Assembly (NCBI GenBank): GCA_943736015.1
Contig: OX031065.1
Coordinates: 30,890,427 to 30,954,426, forward strand
Length of the DNA stretch: 64,000 bases
Source: Tridacna crocea
Lineage: Eukaryota; Mollusca; Bivalvia; Cardiida; Cardiidae
Direction of reading: 5' to 3'
The first letter of the stretch is position 1, and each line of letters begins with the position of its first letter. This document shows, piece by piece, positions 44,709 to 55,200 of the stretch. The translations under genes and the position numbers were made by a program. The notes below the pieces were generated by a model. That model made no database searches, was not told the DNA's origin, and was given only the letters and a program-made list of their open reading frames with translations.

Positions 44709-45138
44709 ATTCTTTCCCAAACAATGACGACTTTTAATGAAAGAGAAGGCTTTTGAAAAGATTGTGGGAAAAGAACAGCATTTTCTCCTATTGCCACAAT
44801 GTTTTCCATCTAATCAAAGAGAAATAATTTGGTATGAGCCACAATAAAACGGTCATCTGCAAATGCTTTCAATTCAGTCTACTTTAACCCTTTACTCCAT
44901 AGATACTCATTTCTACACATCGCTTGTAGGAGCCTTTGGAAAACATTGTGACAAAAGGTGAAATTGCTCCTGACGAGCAATTTCACCTTTTGTCACAATG
45001 TTTTCTATACTATCAAAAGGTGTCATTTACACGTAAGAAATGGCTTCATCCTTGCTGTCATTTAGGATCAATTAGAGATGCCATAGAAATGCCTTATAGG
45101 GTAAAGGGTTAAAATTTTGTCGGGTGGTAAAGGGTTAA
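44705..45138 (-). mobile_element. tM1 interrupted by tM2
   Basis: Y end, shortened hairpin (GGGAAAAGAACAGCATTTTC) and X flank to 44887, then X end AAATTTTGTCGGGTGG after 45112. Confidence 0.8.
44884..45112 (-). mobile_element. tM2, full length, nested in tM1
   Basis: Hairpin centre ATTGCTCCTGACGAGCAAT. TTAA duplicated at 44884-44887 and 45109-45112, cutting the X flank of the host copy. Confidence 0.92.
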
Positions 45139-45205
45139 TAGGATAGAAAACATTACACAAAAAGGAGATCATGCCAGTGGGCAGCATTTTCTTCTACTTA
45201 GTCAC
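45135..45205 (+). mobile_element. tM1 hairpin fragment
   Basis: AGGATAGAAAACATTA followed by a poorly matched hairpin; no termini. Confidence 0.5.
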
Positions 45206-45339
45206 CTGTTATGAATCTGCAAAAAGTATTAACCAATGTTTAATTGCACAGTCCTGGCAGGCCGTCATGGACCGAAACTCTTGCTGTCTATAGTTTCTGC
45301 AAATCAAAGGACCACTCTGCCTCATGATTCAGTCAGATG

Positions 45340-45554
45340 TTAACCCTTTCCCAAACGCCAAAATTCTAGACTAGACCCAATTGAAAGCAGTCTTGCAGAC
45401 GACAAAATAATCGCAACTCAGAAATTGAAATATGTTTCCAGCAGAGTAGAACAAATTGTGGGAAAAGGAGAAAATGCTGGTAACCTCTTTTCCCACAATG
45501 TTTTCAAAAGGCTTCTTTTCAAGGAGCATCAAGTCAGCATTGTGTGGTAAAGAA
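45340..45554 (+). mobile_element. tM1 with hairpin centre deleted
   Basis: ATGCTGGTAACC is followed directly by TCTTTTCCCACAATG. Y end decayed (TAAAGAATG). Confidence 0.82.
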
Positions 45555-45696
45555 TGCGAGGTGGTCCAGAATTATGTGATGTTTTCCATGGTATGATGCA
45601 AACATGGAGATACAATTAGCCCCCTTTTGCCAGAATGTGGATCAAATATTTGTCGTCTGCTAAAAATTTCTCCTAATTTATTGAAACTTACAGACT

Positions 45697-45958
45697 AAAC
45701 ACAAGCTTTCGGCGGTTGTACCGCCTTCTTCAAGTGGTCCCCTTTTGTCGGAGCATGGTTCAGATACATTCTTGGTCTGAGTTCGGGCCCATTTGGCGGG
45801 ATGAAAGCTGCACTGACTTCATCCCGGGACTTTGTATTAGTTGTTTATGTGACGTCAACGTTACCTTGACGTTGCGTAAACAACTGAACATTACTGCAGG
45901 CATTTTATCACAGGATCACACTTGAAGAAGGCGGTTGTACTGCCGAAAGCTTGTGTTT
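45697..45958. mobile_element. Inverted-repeat element with hammerhead-like termini
   Basis: Terminal repeats of 40 bp at 45697-45736 and 45919-45958, inverted and nearly identical (AACACAAGCTTTCGGC; GCCGAAAGCTTGTGTT). Each reads outward as TTGAAGA, stem GGCGG/CCGCC, GAAA, close to the hammerhead core. An inner palindrome (AGTTGTTTA...TAAACAACT) surrounds a CGTCAACG/CGTTG-type centre at about 45839-45888. Confidence 0.7.
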
Positions 45959-46164
45959 ATTTTATAATTAAACGTTACATATCTCAAGAAGAGGATATAT
46001 CGTGGAAACTTACAGATATAGAAATATCATTTTCTTTGTCTCTCTTGGCAACAGACAAAATTAAATTGCATAATTTTTCATTACATGACAAACTTTAAGA
46101 CAAGCCCAAGTTGGCCCCCATCTGTAGACAAGTTAAAGTGACTCAGAGATTGGATTATATGTCT

Positions 46165-46385
46165 ATAACTCCTTACCACACAACAACTTTTAACAACCTG
46201 AGAAAGAAGCCTATAGAAAACATTGTCGGGAAAGAAGAAAATGCATTTTCTCCTTTTCCCACAATATTTTCTACCTTTGACTCAAAGTAAGAAATCATCA
46301 TAATTATTACAAAGACTTAATTTGTTATCGGCAGACGTTTTAAATTTGGTCCAGTCCAAAAATTTGTCGTTTGGTATAGTGTTAA
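46165..46385 (-). mobile_element. tM1 lacking the hairpin loop
   Basis: AGAAAATGCATTTTCTCC: the CTGGTTACCAG centre is deleted, leaving a tight palindrome. Confidence 0.82.
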
Positions 46386-46521
46386 ACAAAATAAAAGATT
46401 GTGTGAAAAAGTGAAAGTGTAGGTTGCCAGCATTTTTTTTAACACAACATTTTCAAAAGCCTTTTTTCATATTCTTAAAACACGGATTTCTTAAAACATG
46501 GATTATTTAGTAAAGAGTTAA
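46382..46521 (+). mobile_element. tM1, X flank lost
   Basis: Short X edge, half hairpin and Y end with TTAA at 46518-46521. Confidence 0.65.
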
Positions 46522-47264
46522 ATGACAAATGTTTTTATAAAGGAAAGGTTTCCAAGGAAAACAGCAAAATGCATCCAACTGTGGAAAAGGGATGACAATT
46601 TCATGTATAAAATAGGTTTGAAATATGACTTCCCAAAAGTAGGGCATCGTAATTATGGTAAAATAAATTCAAAAAATCATCAAAAGATTTTTTTTTATTG
46701 AAATCATTGTTACAAATTGATGAAAGAAAAAAAAAGAAAATATAATTATATACATAAATATATATAACCCACTAATCATCATATTTACAGATTATATTTA
46801 TGAATATATATGCTAGAATATGGAAGACTGTAAATTCATCCAAGTTTCATTGTGGTATAAATTTCAAGGTTTTTTTTTTTCAATAGGACACAAAACAAAG
46901 TAAAATTCAAATCATCAAAACCCCTTTTCTATGGGGGTTGTTAAACTTTGGGTTTGTGTAGAAAAGGGGTAAAAATCACCATGTGTCAATGTTCTGTCTT
47001 CTGTTAAGGTAGGTGCACAAAATCATCCACAGAAGATCTGTGATGAATTTACAGTCAAAAAGCCAATCTGTACAGAAGTGGAAGACATATGATTTGTTTC
47101 GTTTAAACCTGCAAACTGCATAGTTTTAATGTATATAACATGGATAAAAAATATAATGTAATAACTATACAACTTTTAAACAATAAAGGCACTCTATATG
47201 ACCCAACATTAGACCAAAACTTAAATTGAAGGCACTACTACATACATACATGTACATTAATAAA
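46522..47264. other. Unassigned AT-rich
   Basis: A weak tM1 Y-end trace (GGGGTTGTTAAACTTTGGG) near 46935; otherwise nothing supported. Confidence 0.4.
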
Positions 47265-47546
47265 ATCCTTGCCAGGACATCAATATTCAGATTCGTCCAA
47301 ATTGAAAGCAATTGCAGACACTAAATCTAATTCTGCTAAACTAATGGCATATTATGTATTTGTCCTTCAATAGGAAGAAAATATTTTGGGTAAGGAGAAA
47401 ATGCAAGTAATCAGCATTTACTGCTGTTACAATATTTTCAATATATTCAAAGACAACTTCCATCAAACAAGACACAATTGACTTATCAGTAAATACTTCA
47501 AAGTGGATAAGTCCCATTTTTTTCCTTATTTGGCTTATTGGGTTAA
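47265..47546. mobile_element. Decayed tM1-like element, X type on both sides
   Basis: CCAAATTGAAAGCAATTGCA at left and CAGTAAATACTTCAAAGTGG at right around a weak hairpin. Ends TTATTGGGTTAA. Confidence 0.6.
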
Positions 47547-47773
47547 CCCTTTACCAAACCATACCTGGTCTTAACGACCCTGCAAAAGGAGCCTTTTGAA
47601 AGCCTTGTGGGAAAAGGAGAAAATGCTGGTTATCAGCATTTTCTCCTTTTCCCACAAGGTTTTGTAAACTTACACTGACAATTAGCATCATTTCAGCTAC
47701 ATTTGACATGTTGTCTGCCAATGTTGTCATTTTGAACCAGTCTCAAAATTCGTTATTTGGCTTACTGGGTTAA
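47543..47773 (-). mobile_element. tM1 with paired arm change
   Basis: CCTTGTGGG and CCCACAAGG replace ATTGTGGG/CCCACAAT, so both arms changed together. X end variant TTTGGCTTACTGGGTTAA matches that of the preceding element. Confidence 0.9.
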
Positions 47774-47928
47774 AGGAAGCAGCAAGACAGATGCAAAGTT
47801 TTCTAAAATTCGAAGATTTGGAAATGAAACAGTTCCATAAATAATATATTTTTAAATTAATAGAAATTGTTTCCATATTTTATTTCATGTTTTGAGGTAG
47901 AAAATAAAGGATTACAGTACCATAAGCT

Positions 47929-48157
47929 TTAACTCTTTACCACACAATTCTGACCTTTAACGACCCTGAGAAAGAAGCCTTTAGAAAACATTGTGGGAAA
48001 AGGAGAAAATGCTGGTTACCAGCATTTTCTCCTTTTCCCACAATGTTTTCTACCCTATCCCAACTGTATTTCAGTTTTTCAGTCACATTTATTTTGTCAT
48101 TTGCAAATGCTTTCAATTTGGACTGGTCTAAAATGTTCTCGTGTGGTAAAGAGTTAA
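47929..48157 (-). mobile_element. tM1, full length, centre base flipped
   Basis: Perfect arms; GGTTACC although Y is on the left. Confidence 0.93.
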
Positions 48158-48382
48158 GTTGACCCTTTACTACACAATCTTGTGTTTTAACAGGAAGACA
48201 CCTCATGCAAACAATGTAGGAAATTGGGGAGGGGGGGGGGGTATGGTAACCAGCATTTTCTCCATTTTCTGCAATGTTTTCTACCTGATCAAAAACTTTT
48301 TAAGCTCATCTTTATCGGTTTCAAAATTTTCGTATGTATATTTCTTCCAGTTTAGAAACATGCCTGAAATTTGTTCACACTG
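48158..48382 (-). mobile_element. tM1, diverged, with G run
   Basis: Y end ACCCTTTACTACACAATC; the left arm is replaced by a G-rich run at 48222-48240; X flank decayed. Confidence 0.65.
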
Positions 48383-48559
48383 ACATAATTATTACAGTTT
48401 TTCAGTCAAGTTTCACAAAGATTTCTTCCTGAGCATTGAAACACAAGATAGGTTGGTCAATTGACAAATAAATAGGATCCATACTTTCATATTGGGAAGT
48501 AGGTTAGTTTTATGAAAGTCTGTAACAAAGAAACAAATGAATGCACAACAGAAGTACAG

Positions 48560-48640
48560 GGACCGGTCAGAAATTCAAACCTAGAATGCCCCGGCTAAAG
48601 GCCAACGGCATTACCACTGAGCTAAAGAGAATTCTCCCGG
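48560..48640 (-). mobile_element. tRNA-derived SINE fragment
   Basis: Minus strand: TAGCTCAGTGGTAATGCCGT (A box) and TCTAGGTTTGAATTTC (B-box-like), spaced as in tRNA-type promoters. The acceptor-stem ends do not pair, so it is not a functional tRNA. Confidence 0.6.
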
Positions 48641-48945
48641 ATGCAGTTGTTAGGTATTGGATTTAAACTGGGATGAAGCCATTCATGAAGGAGTGGTCTC
48701 CCCTAACAGCTTTTTTTCAATTTTTGGCCAGTGCAATGTAGATAAAGTTTGAAATACATAAAACACAGTATGGGTTTTGGCATAAAAACAGTCCTCAAAA
48801 TGCAACAGTTTTGTCTTATGTTCCACCCCAACAAAAAATATCCTCCTATACGGCTCAACAAAGATAAAACATTGAAGAAAAACAATGTCAAAAAATGGGA
48901 GCAATGTCTTATTTGATCACTTTCTCCATTGCAAATAACTCATCT
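48641..48945. other. Unassigned
   Basis: No repeat or exon supported. Confidence 0.4.
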
Positions 48946-48949
48946 CTTT

Positions 48950-49380
48950 TACCACACGATCCCAAATTTTACCGGAAATTACCAAGAGAGAGAAGGCTTC
49001 TGAAAACAGTGAGGAAAACATCATTTCCCAAAAATGTTTTCTCACAAAAAAAAAAAAAAGACAGAAATCATCAGATGAGCTACATTTAACTCATTACCAC
49101 ACGATCCCAACTATTCCAACTGGAAAGAAGCCTTTTGAAAAAATTGTGGGAAAAGGAGAAAATGCTGGAAACTAGCATTTTATCCTTTTCCAACAATGCT
49201 TTCTTCTCTATCAAAGACAAGCTGCATCATTGGAGCCATGTTTAAATTGTCGTCTGCAAATGCTTTCAATTTGGACAAGTCTATTATTTGCTTATGTGGT
49301 AAAGAGTCAATCAGTTGTCTGTACATGTTTTCATTTTGGCAGAGTCCAAAATCGTGTTGTGTGGTACAGGGATAAATCAA
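48950..49380 (-). mobile_element. Three tM1 pieces
   Basis: 48950-49052 Y end and broken hairpin; 49086-49310 nearly full copy (centre GGAAACTAGC, right end TCAA); 49311-49380 an isolated X end. Confidence 0.75.
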
Positions 49381-49847
49381 ATATAACTAAGACAGCATAA
49401 CGGAAAAAAGCTGACAATACCTTTACAAGTTTGTTGAACGTTTAATCATATACACAAATATGCAATACGATTCAAATGCTTTACGGCACCTTTTTGAATT
49501 GGAAGCACCTGGTGAAAAATAATACTTAAAAAATAACACCATGATTTGTTATTGTTGTAAATTGCATCACATTTTCGTATTTCATAATTAACACTTATGG
49601 AGCAAATCAACATTAACATTTTCAGACTAAAAAATGCAATTACCTGATCGCTTTTGTTCAAAATGTCTCATCATAGTAGTTAGTGTGGGGGGGAAAGATC
49701 AAACTGCAAGTAATTTGCTGTGTGATCTTGATCTATACAGTTAGCAAAAGTAACTAAAGTTGGTAAAAGGCACTTTAAGGGATAAACTACTACGTAGTAT
49801 GTACAAGGCACTTAAGAGGCGAAGGCAACTGAAAAATGAATGATTAC
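49381..49847. other. Unassigned
   Basis: GTGATCTTGATCTATACAG near 49724 belongs to the GATCTTGATC repeat type. Nothing coding. Confidence 0.4.
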
Positions 49848-49945
49848 TGTAGAACTCTAAATAAGAGGGAGTGATGGTATTCTAAATCCATCATTTCTCT
49901 TTCAAACCTTATGTTGTGGGTACTCATTAGAATCGTCTCATTGAG
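49848..49945 (+). mobile_element. Half copy of the CCCACAACATAGG palindromic MITE
   Basis: AAGAGGGAGTGATGG, CCTTATGTTGTGGGTACTCA and CTCATTGAGCTC match the left half of the element at 51395-51590. Confidence 0.65.
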
Positions 49946-50517
49946 CTCTGATACATGTATTTACTTTTACTCAATATACATCTTTTATTGCCTTCAGACA
50001 GCCTTCTTTGTCTTAACAGTAAAAGGCATTAATCATTCTCACACAAAGGGAGAAACTGTTTATAAAAAGGCAATTTCTTGTTTGTCGGAATGATTAATTT
50101 TCTGTATGTAAATTTTATGAACTTCATGGAAAAACACCCATGTATCACAAAACTTTTTTAAAGTTGTCTTGAATAAACTTGTTCCACAAGTAACGAGTCG
50201 AAGCAATATTCCACTCTAACAGTAGGTTCAATTTCAAATCAGCAGTACAAAGGCATTGCCTTTCAACTCTCTACAAAACAACATATATGTTACAATTGAC
50301 CAAACTGAGAGCATTAATTTTGCTGACAATAAATTGAATGGTAGAAAAGATTTTCAACATTTTCCGCTTTTCCTACAATGCACTAGCTTTCTTCATCCAG
50401 GTTGTTAAAAGGCAGAAACTGATAATTGCACATAAAATTTTGTTCAATATTAGAAGGCTGCAGTTTTAGTCAATGTCACTTTTGACAATCAAACATAAAT
50501 TAATTTGTGACCAATCA
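49946..50517. other. Mostly unassigned, with a decayed tM1
   Basis: 50270-50425 has a weak X flank, half hairpin and Y flank of tM1. The rest shows nothing. Confidence 0.4.
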
Positions 50518-50765
50518 TGCAAAAAGGGTCCACTTGAGAATTTGGTATATCAATAGATGAAAACTGATCAACGATAGTGCAGGTCAGTGTAAGTTGATAA
50601 TTCAAAAATTATTGTATAACAAGGTACAATAACCACTTTTCATACAGAAAATGTTATCAAAGTGAAGTGTCAACCCTAGTCAGCCTGCGCAATATGCGCA
50701 GTCTGAACAGGATTGACATTTTTCGCATTTCCCAGAAGGTCCCTTTTTACATATCATATTTGTCA
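50518..50765 (-). repeat. Dispersed repeat D3, copy 2
   Basis: Reverse-complement match to 41570-41835, including GATAGTGCAGGTCA, ACCACTTTTCATA and a changed internal palindrome CAGCCTGCGCAATATGCGCAG. Confidence 0.75.
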
Positions 50766-51394
50766 CATTTGACCCAAAAAAGAGTAAAAAGTTCACAAAA
50801 TAACAGATAACCATTGAAATTTTGGATTAACATTATACTGTACAGACAAAAAACAATATGACAAATGAATAAAGTAGCATATTTTTTATCCTGGTACTCC
50901 AACATAGCTATAACTGTTTATCATGCCATTATTCATTGTTTCTTTTTTGTTCTCATTTATTGGGTATATAGAATTTCAAGGGGATAATGTGTATATAGTA
51001 TTTGTACAATACATACCCAGTAAGGCAAAAAAGTTAAATGTCTATAGGTAGGAAAAATCATTTACAATAGTTGTATCACAAAAATCTTTTTCAGTCTGTA
51101 GTCATTTTTACAATTTTGGTCAATCAACAAAAAAATGTATTAATGAAACAGAAATTGTTAAAAAAAAAACATGAAAAAACAAAACAACCACACAACAGAA
51201 AATATTTTCTTATTTGATAATGCCTTCATACTGTGAAACATTTTTTTCATTTAATTAAAAACCTAGAAATACTATCCAATTTACTATAATAAAGAAAGAA
51301 AATCAGAAGATTTTGGAATGAATGATCATTAGTTATGAACAAACTTTTTCCAACAATTTTTTTCTTGTCATTTAAAAAAAAAAAAATACATTGA
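50766..51394. other. Unassigned AT-rich
   Basis: Long A and T runs; no feature supported. Confidence 0.4.
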
Positions 51395-51590
51395 CAGAGG
51401 TCCAGATAAGAGGGATTGATGGTTTTTCTAAATCCATCATTTCTCTTCCAACCCCTATGTTGTGGGTACTCATTACAATCATCTCAGTGAGACGATTCTA
51501 ATGAGTACCCACAACATAGGATTTAGTTGAAAAAAATTAATATTTTCAATTTTGAAATCAAAATCACTCCTTCTATCTGGAGCTCTGCAT
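51395..51590. mobile_element. Palindromic MITE
   Basis: Ends GAGGTCCAGATAAGAGGGAT and ATCTGGAGCTCTG are inverted. Inside, CCTATGTTGTGGGTACTCAT faces ATGAGTACCCACAACATAGG across a loop, a perfect 20+ bp stem at about 51460-51520. Confidence 0.8.
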
Positions 51591-52022
51591 AGATTTATGC
51601 CATTATACCTCTTACATCTCCTTTATGTTACTTGGACTAGCTAAAGGTTATATACACTCAAAATAGACTCTGATTTGAAGTTTGTCAATTTGATGGCAAA
51701 AGATACAAAAAGAACAAGATCACATGAAAAAGGAACATAATGCAAGTATCAAACTTAAAATAGAAAGCAAAACAAAGGATTTTACAGATGTATTATACCA
51801 ACAATTTTAAATATAAATTTAATGATATAAAATGATATGAATCAATTATTTTCAAATGGAAGAACACATTTTATCCAAAAGGTAAATTGCACTTTTTACA
51901 TGGCAAATGTCCTGACATTTCAAAATACAAATTATGTGACTTACATGTCAAACAGAGAAAACTTAATGAAAACATCATGATTATTATGTACAAAACTAAA
52001 ACGAACCCAAGGAATTAATTCT
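51591..52022. other. Unassigned AT-rich
   Basis: No feature supported. Confidence 0.4.
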
Positions 52023-52350
52023 AACCCTTTCAAAAACAAAATGTTACAATCTAAACTGAAACTATCTGCTGCCAACAGATTCAAAAGGATACTGTAGAAA
52101 ACATTGTGAAAATGCAGATAATACTGATTAAGTCACCAAACAACAAATTTTAGGCTTGTCCAAATTGAAAAAATTTGCAGACGACATGAGAAAAGTGACT
52201 GAAAATTTGAAATTTGTTTGTGAAGGTTAGAAAACATTGTGGGAAAAGGAGAAAATGCTGATTACCAGCATTTTCTCCTTTTCCCACAATGTTTTCTAAA
52301 GGCTTCTTTCTCAGGGTCATCAAAAGTAGGGATTGTTTGGTGGTGGGTTA
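52023..52350 (+). mobile_element. tM1 X fragment and a near-full tM1
   Basis: 52023-52130 is a decayed X half. 52130-52350 has X flank, perfect arms except GCTGATTACC, and Y end GTTTGGTGGTGGGTTA. Confidence 0.8.
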
Positions 52351-52373
52351 TCAGCATTTTCTCCATTTCTGAA

Positions 52374-52599
52374 AAAAATACCCTTTACCACACAATGTCG
52401 ACTTTTGAAGAAGAAAGCCTTTTGAAAACATTGTGGGAAAAGGAGAAAATGCTGGATACCAGCATTTTCTACTTTTCCCACAAATTTTTCTTGTCTCTTC
52501 CATACAAATTTCAAATTTTCCAGTCACTTTTATTTTGTCATCTGTAAATGCTTTCAATTTGGACAAGTCTAAAATTTTGTCATTTGGTCAAGACTTTAA
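52374..52599 (-). mobile_element. tM1
   Basis: Y flank shortened by about 10 bp; arms GCTGGATACCAGC with CTACTTTTCCC; X end TTTGGTCAAGACTTTAA. A fragment follows at 52610-52740. Confidence 0.85.
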
Positions 52600-52850
52600 T
52601 CATGCGATCGTTTATTTGAAAAGCATTTTTTTCTCATTTCTCCACAATGTTTTCTACCTTTTCAAGTAGAGAGAAATCATTACAGCCACACATATTTCAT
52701 CATCTGAAAGTCAGAATTTTGTCATCTGATAAAGAAACTACTAAGACCTGATCTACAGGGACAGCCATTTATAATGCTTTGTTCAACAAAATGCAGTTTT
52801 CTAAACATGTGCATGAAAGAACTTGGTTCAAAATTCAAAAAGAGAAAACA

Positions 52851-53079
52851 TTAATTCTTTACCACACAATCCCGACTTTTAACGACCCTGAGAAAGAAGC
52901 CTTTTGAAAACATTGTGGGAAAAGGAGAAAATGCTGGTAACCAGCATTTTCTCCATTTCCCACAATGTTTTCTACCCTTCACAAAACAAATTTCAGATTT
53001 TTAGTCACTTTTATTTTGTTGTCTGCAAATGATTTCGATTTGGACAAGCCTTAAATATTGTCATTTGGTAATGAGTTAA
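52851..53079 (-). mobile_element. tM1, full length
   Basis: One arm mismatch (CTCCATTTCCC). TTAA at both ends. Confidence 0.93.
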
Positions 53080-53361
53080 TGTTACTTTGATGACATCTGA
53101 CAACTTCCTAACCTTTTTTCCTCGTGCAGGTATATCTCCACTTTCATGCAGTCTAAAGCTTAAGAAAACACTATGACAAAAAGTGAGAAATCACCCAGAA
53201 CTGGCAATTTCTCCATTTGTCACATAAATTTTCCTTTGTCTTTTCATTCAGTGTTTTACAAGCCTTGAATTCTGCATTTTTCTTCAGTGAGTTTCAATGG
53301 TACATCATGGTAACCAAGTGTAAATCTTCTAATCTAAGCCTTTGTCACACAATCCAGACTT

Positions 53362-53592
53362 TTAACTTTTTACCAAACGACAAAATTTTAGACTGCTCCA
53401 AATTGTAAGCATTTGCATATGTCAAAATGAAAGTGACTAAAAATTTGAAATTTGTATCAAAGAGAAGAGAAAACATAGAGGGAAAAGGAGAAAATGCTGG
53501 TTACCAGCATTTTCTCCTTTTCCCACAATGTTTTCTAAAGGCTTCTTTCTCAGAGTTGTCAAAAGATGGGATTGTGTGGTAAAGTGGTAAAG
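53362..53592 (+). mobile_element. tM1, full length
   Basis: Its left TTAA lies in a tM1 Y-end remnant (TCACACAATCCAGACTTTTAA, read from 53345), so it probably inserted there. Left arm CATAGAGGG against CCCACAATG; right end GGTAA. Confidence 0.88.
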
Positions 53593-53827
53593 GCTTAAAA
53601 GAGAAGACAGTTTTGAAAGGAGGCAATAAATAAAAGGAAAAAAAAAAAAACGTCTTGCAATAATTGCTAAAACAAGTTTATAAAACACCACCAAGTTCAC
53701 AAAGTAAATGGAATTACGATCGAAGTGGAATGTTTTACTGTATGAAATACTATAAAAAAAAAAGAATTTCAAAAAGCAATATGGAATTAACAATCTCTGG
53801 ACCCATTTTATTCAACATAAAAAAAAA

Positions 53828-54081
53828 TTACCTCTTTACCAAACAATGAAATTCTAGAATGGTTCAATTTGAAAGTGTTTGCAGATGAGGAAATAAAAAG
53901 TGACTGAAAATTTGAAATCCGTCGTGCGAGGGATAGAAAACATTGTGGGAAAAGAAGAAAATGCTGGCTACCATTTCTCCTTTTCCAACACTGTTTTCAA
54001 AAGGCTTCTTTCTCAGAAGGCTTTTTTGTCAGTCTCGGGAACTCAGTCTTTAAAAGTCCAGATTGGGTGGTAAACATTTAA
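53828..54081 (+). mobile_element. tM1 with extra Y-flank sequence
   Basis: The right arm has lost about 6 bp. AGAAGGCTTTTTTGTC repeats part of the Y flank, a short internal duplication. Confidence 0.8.
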
Positions 54082-54312
54082 TTTCCTACCAAACAATTCC
54101 AGGTTTTACTGACCTCCCTGGAAATGGCTTTTATAAACTTAGTGGGAAAAGTAGAAAATGGTGGCAACAAGCATGTTTACCTTTGCCAACAATGTTTTAT
54201 ACTCTTACAAATACAAACCGTATCATACGAGTCTTATAGAATTTGTCATCTGCAAACTGTTTTCAATTTCTGAAGGCATAAGATTACAAAGTTGTCCGGT
54301 TGAGAGGTAAAT
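54078..54312 (-). mobile_element. tM1, diverged, subfamily B-like
   Basis: Y end CAAACAATTCCAGGTTTTAC; hairpin decayed; X end GAGAGGTAAA. Confidence 0.75.
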
Positions 54313-54394
54313 GAATTTATAACATCTATCTAAAAACGTTTCTTGACTACTTTTTTGTTCCATTTTGTTTGGTCCCTATCTATAATAAACATCA

Positions 54395-54623
54395 TTAACT
54401 CATTACCAAACGACAAAATTTTAGACTGGTTCAAATTGAAGGCATTTGCAGACGACAAAATAAAGGTGACTGAAAAATTGAAATTTGTTCTGGGATGGGT
54501 AGAAAACACTGTGGGAAAAGGAGAAAATGCTGGTTACCAGCATTTTCTCCTATTCCTACAGTGTTTTCAAAAGGCTTCTTTCTCAGGGTTGTTAAAAGTC
54601 GGGATTGTGTGGTAAAGAGTTAA
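54395..54623 (+). mobile_element. tM1, full length
   Basis: ACTGTGGG at left and ACAGT at right; right arm CTCCTATTCC breaks symmetry. TTAA at both ends. Confidence 0.94.
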
Positions 54624-54694
54624 ACATCATACCGTCAGCTTCTGTTGGAAGACATTTTTTATGCCCTAAAATAGAACTGCATTTCAAAAAAGTT

Positions 54695-54925
54695 CCAACA
54701 CCCTTACCCACACAATCCCTAGTTATTACCACTCTCTGTTGAAAGCCTTTTGAAAACATTGTTGGGAAAAGGAGAAAATGCTGGTAACCAGCATTTTCTC
54801 CTTTTCCCACAAAGTTTTCTACTCTTCCAAAAACAAATTTCAATTTTTTAGTTAGTTTTATTTTGTTGTCTGCAAATGCTGTCAATTTGGACATGTCTAC
54901 ATTTTTAGTCGTGTGGTATTTAGTA
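54695..54925 (-). mobile_element. tM1, termini decayed
   Basis: Near-perfect arms (ATTGTTGGGAAAAGG at left, CCCACAAAG at right), but no TTAA at either end. Confidence 0.82.
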
Positions 54926-55015
54926 AAATTCTGAATTCAAATTTATTATTCCTTTTTTGTAAGACAATAACACCCCTTTATTCTGCTGCGAATTTCTTTT
55001 GAGAGGTAACAAATT

Positions 55016-55200
55016 TAATTCTTTACACTTAAAAAATATCATGGTCCAAATTGAAAGCCTTTGCAGACGACAAATTATAATTATGTGGCTCAGATGATTA
55101 GATTTGTTACTAAATAGTTTGAGAAAAATTGTGGGAGGAGAAATACTATGAGCATTTTCTCCTTATCCTACAATCTTTTCAAACTACTTCCAGGCATTTC
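55016..55200 (+). mobile_element. tM1, Y end shortened
   Basis: X flank good, hairpin shortened (GGAGAAATACTATGAGCATT), then joins the next copy. Confidence 0.7.

Noticed and set aside
48560..48640. Functional tRNA gene on the minus strand
   Set aside because: A- and B-box-like motifs are present, but acceptor-stem pairing and a proper anticodon arm could not be formed. A SINE fragment is more likely.
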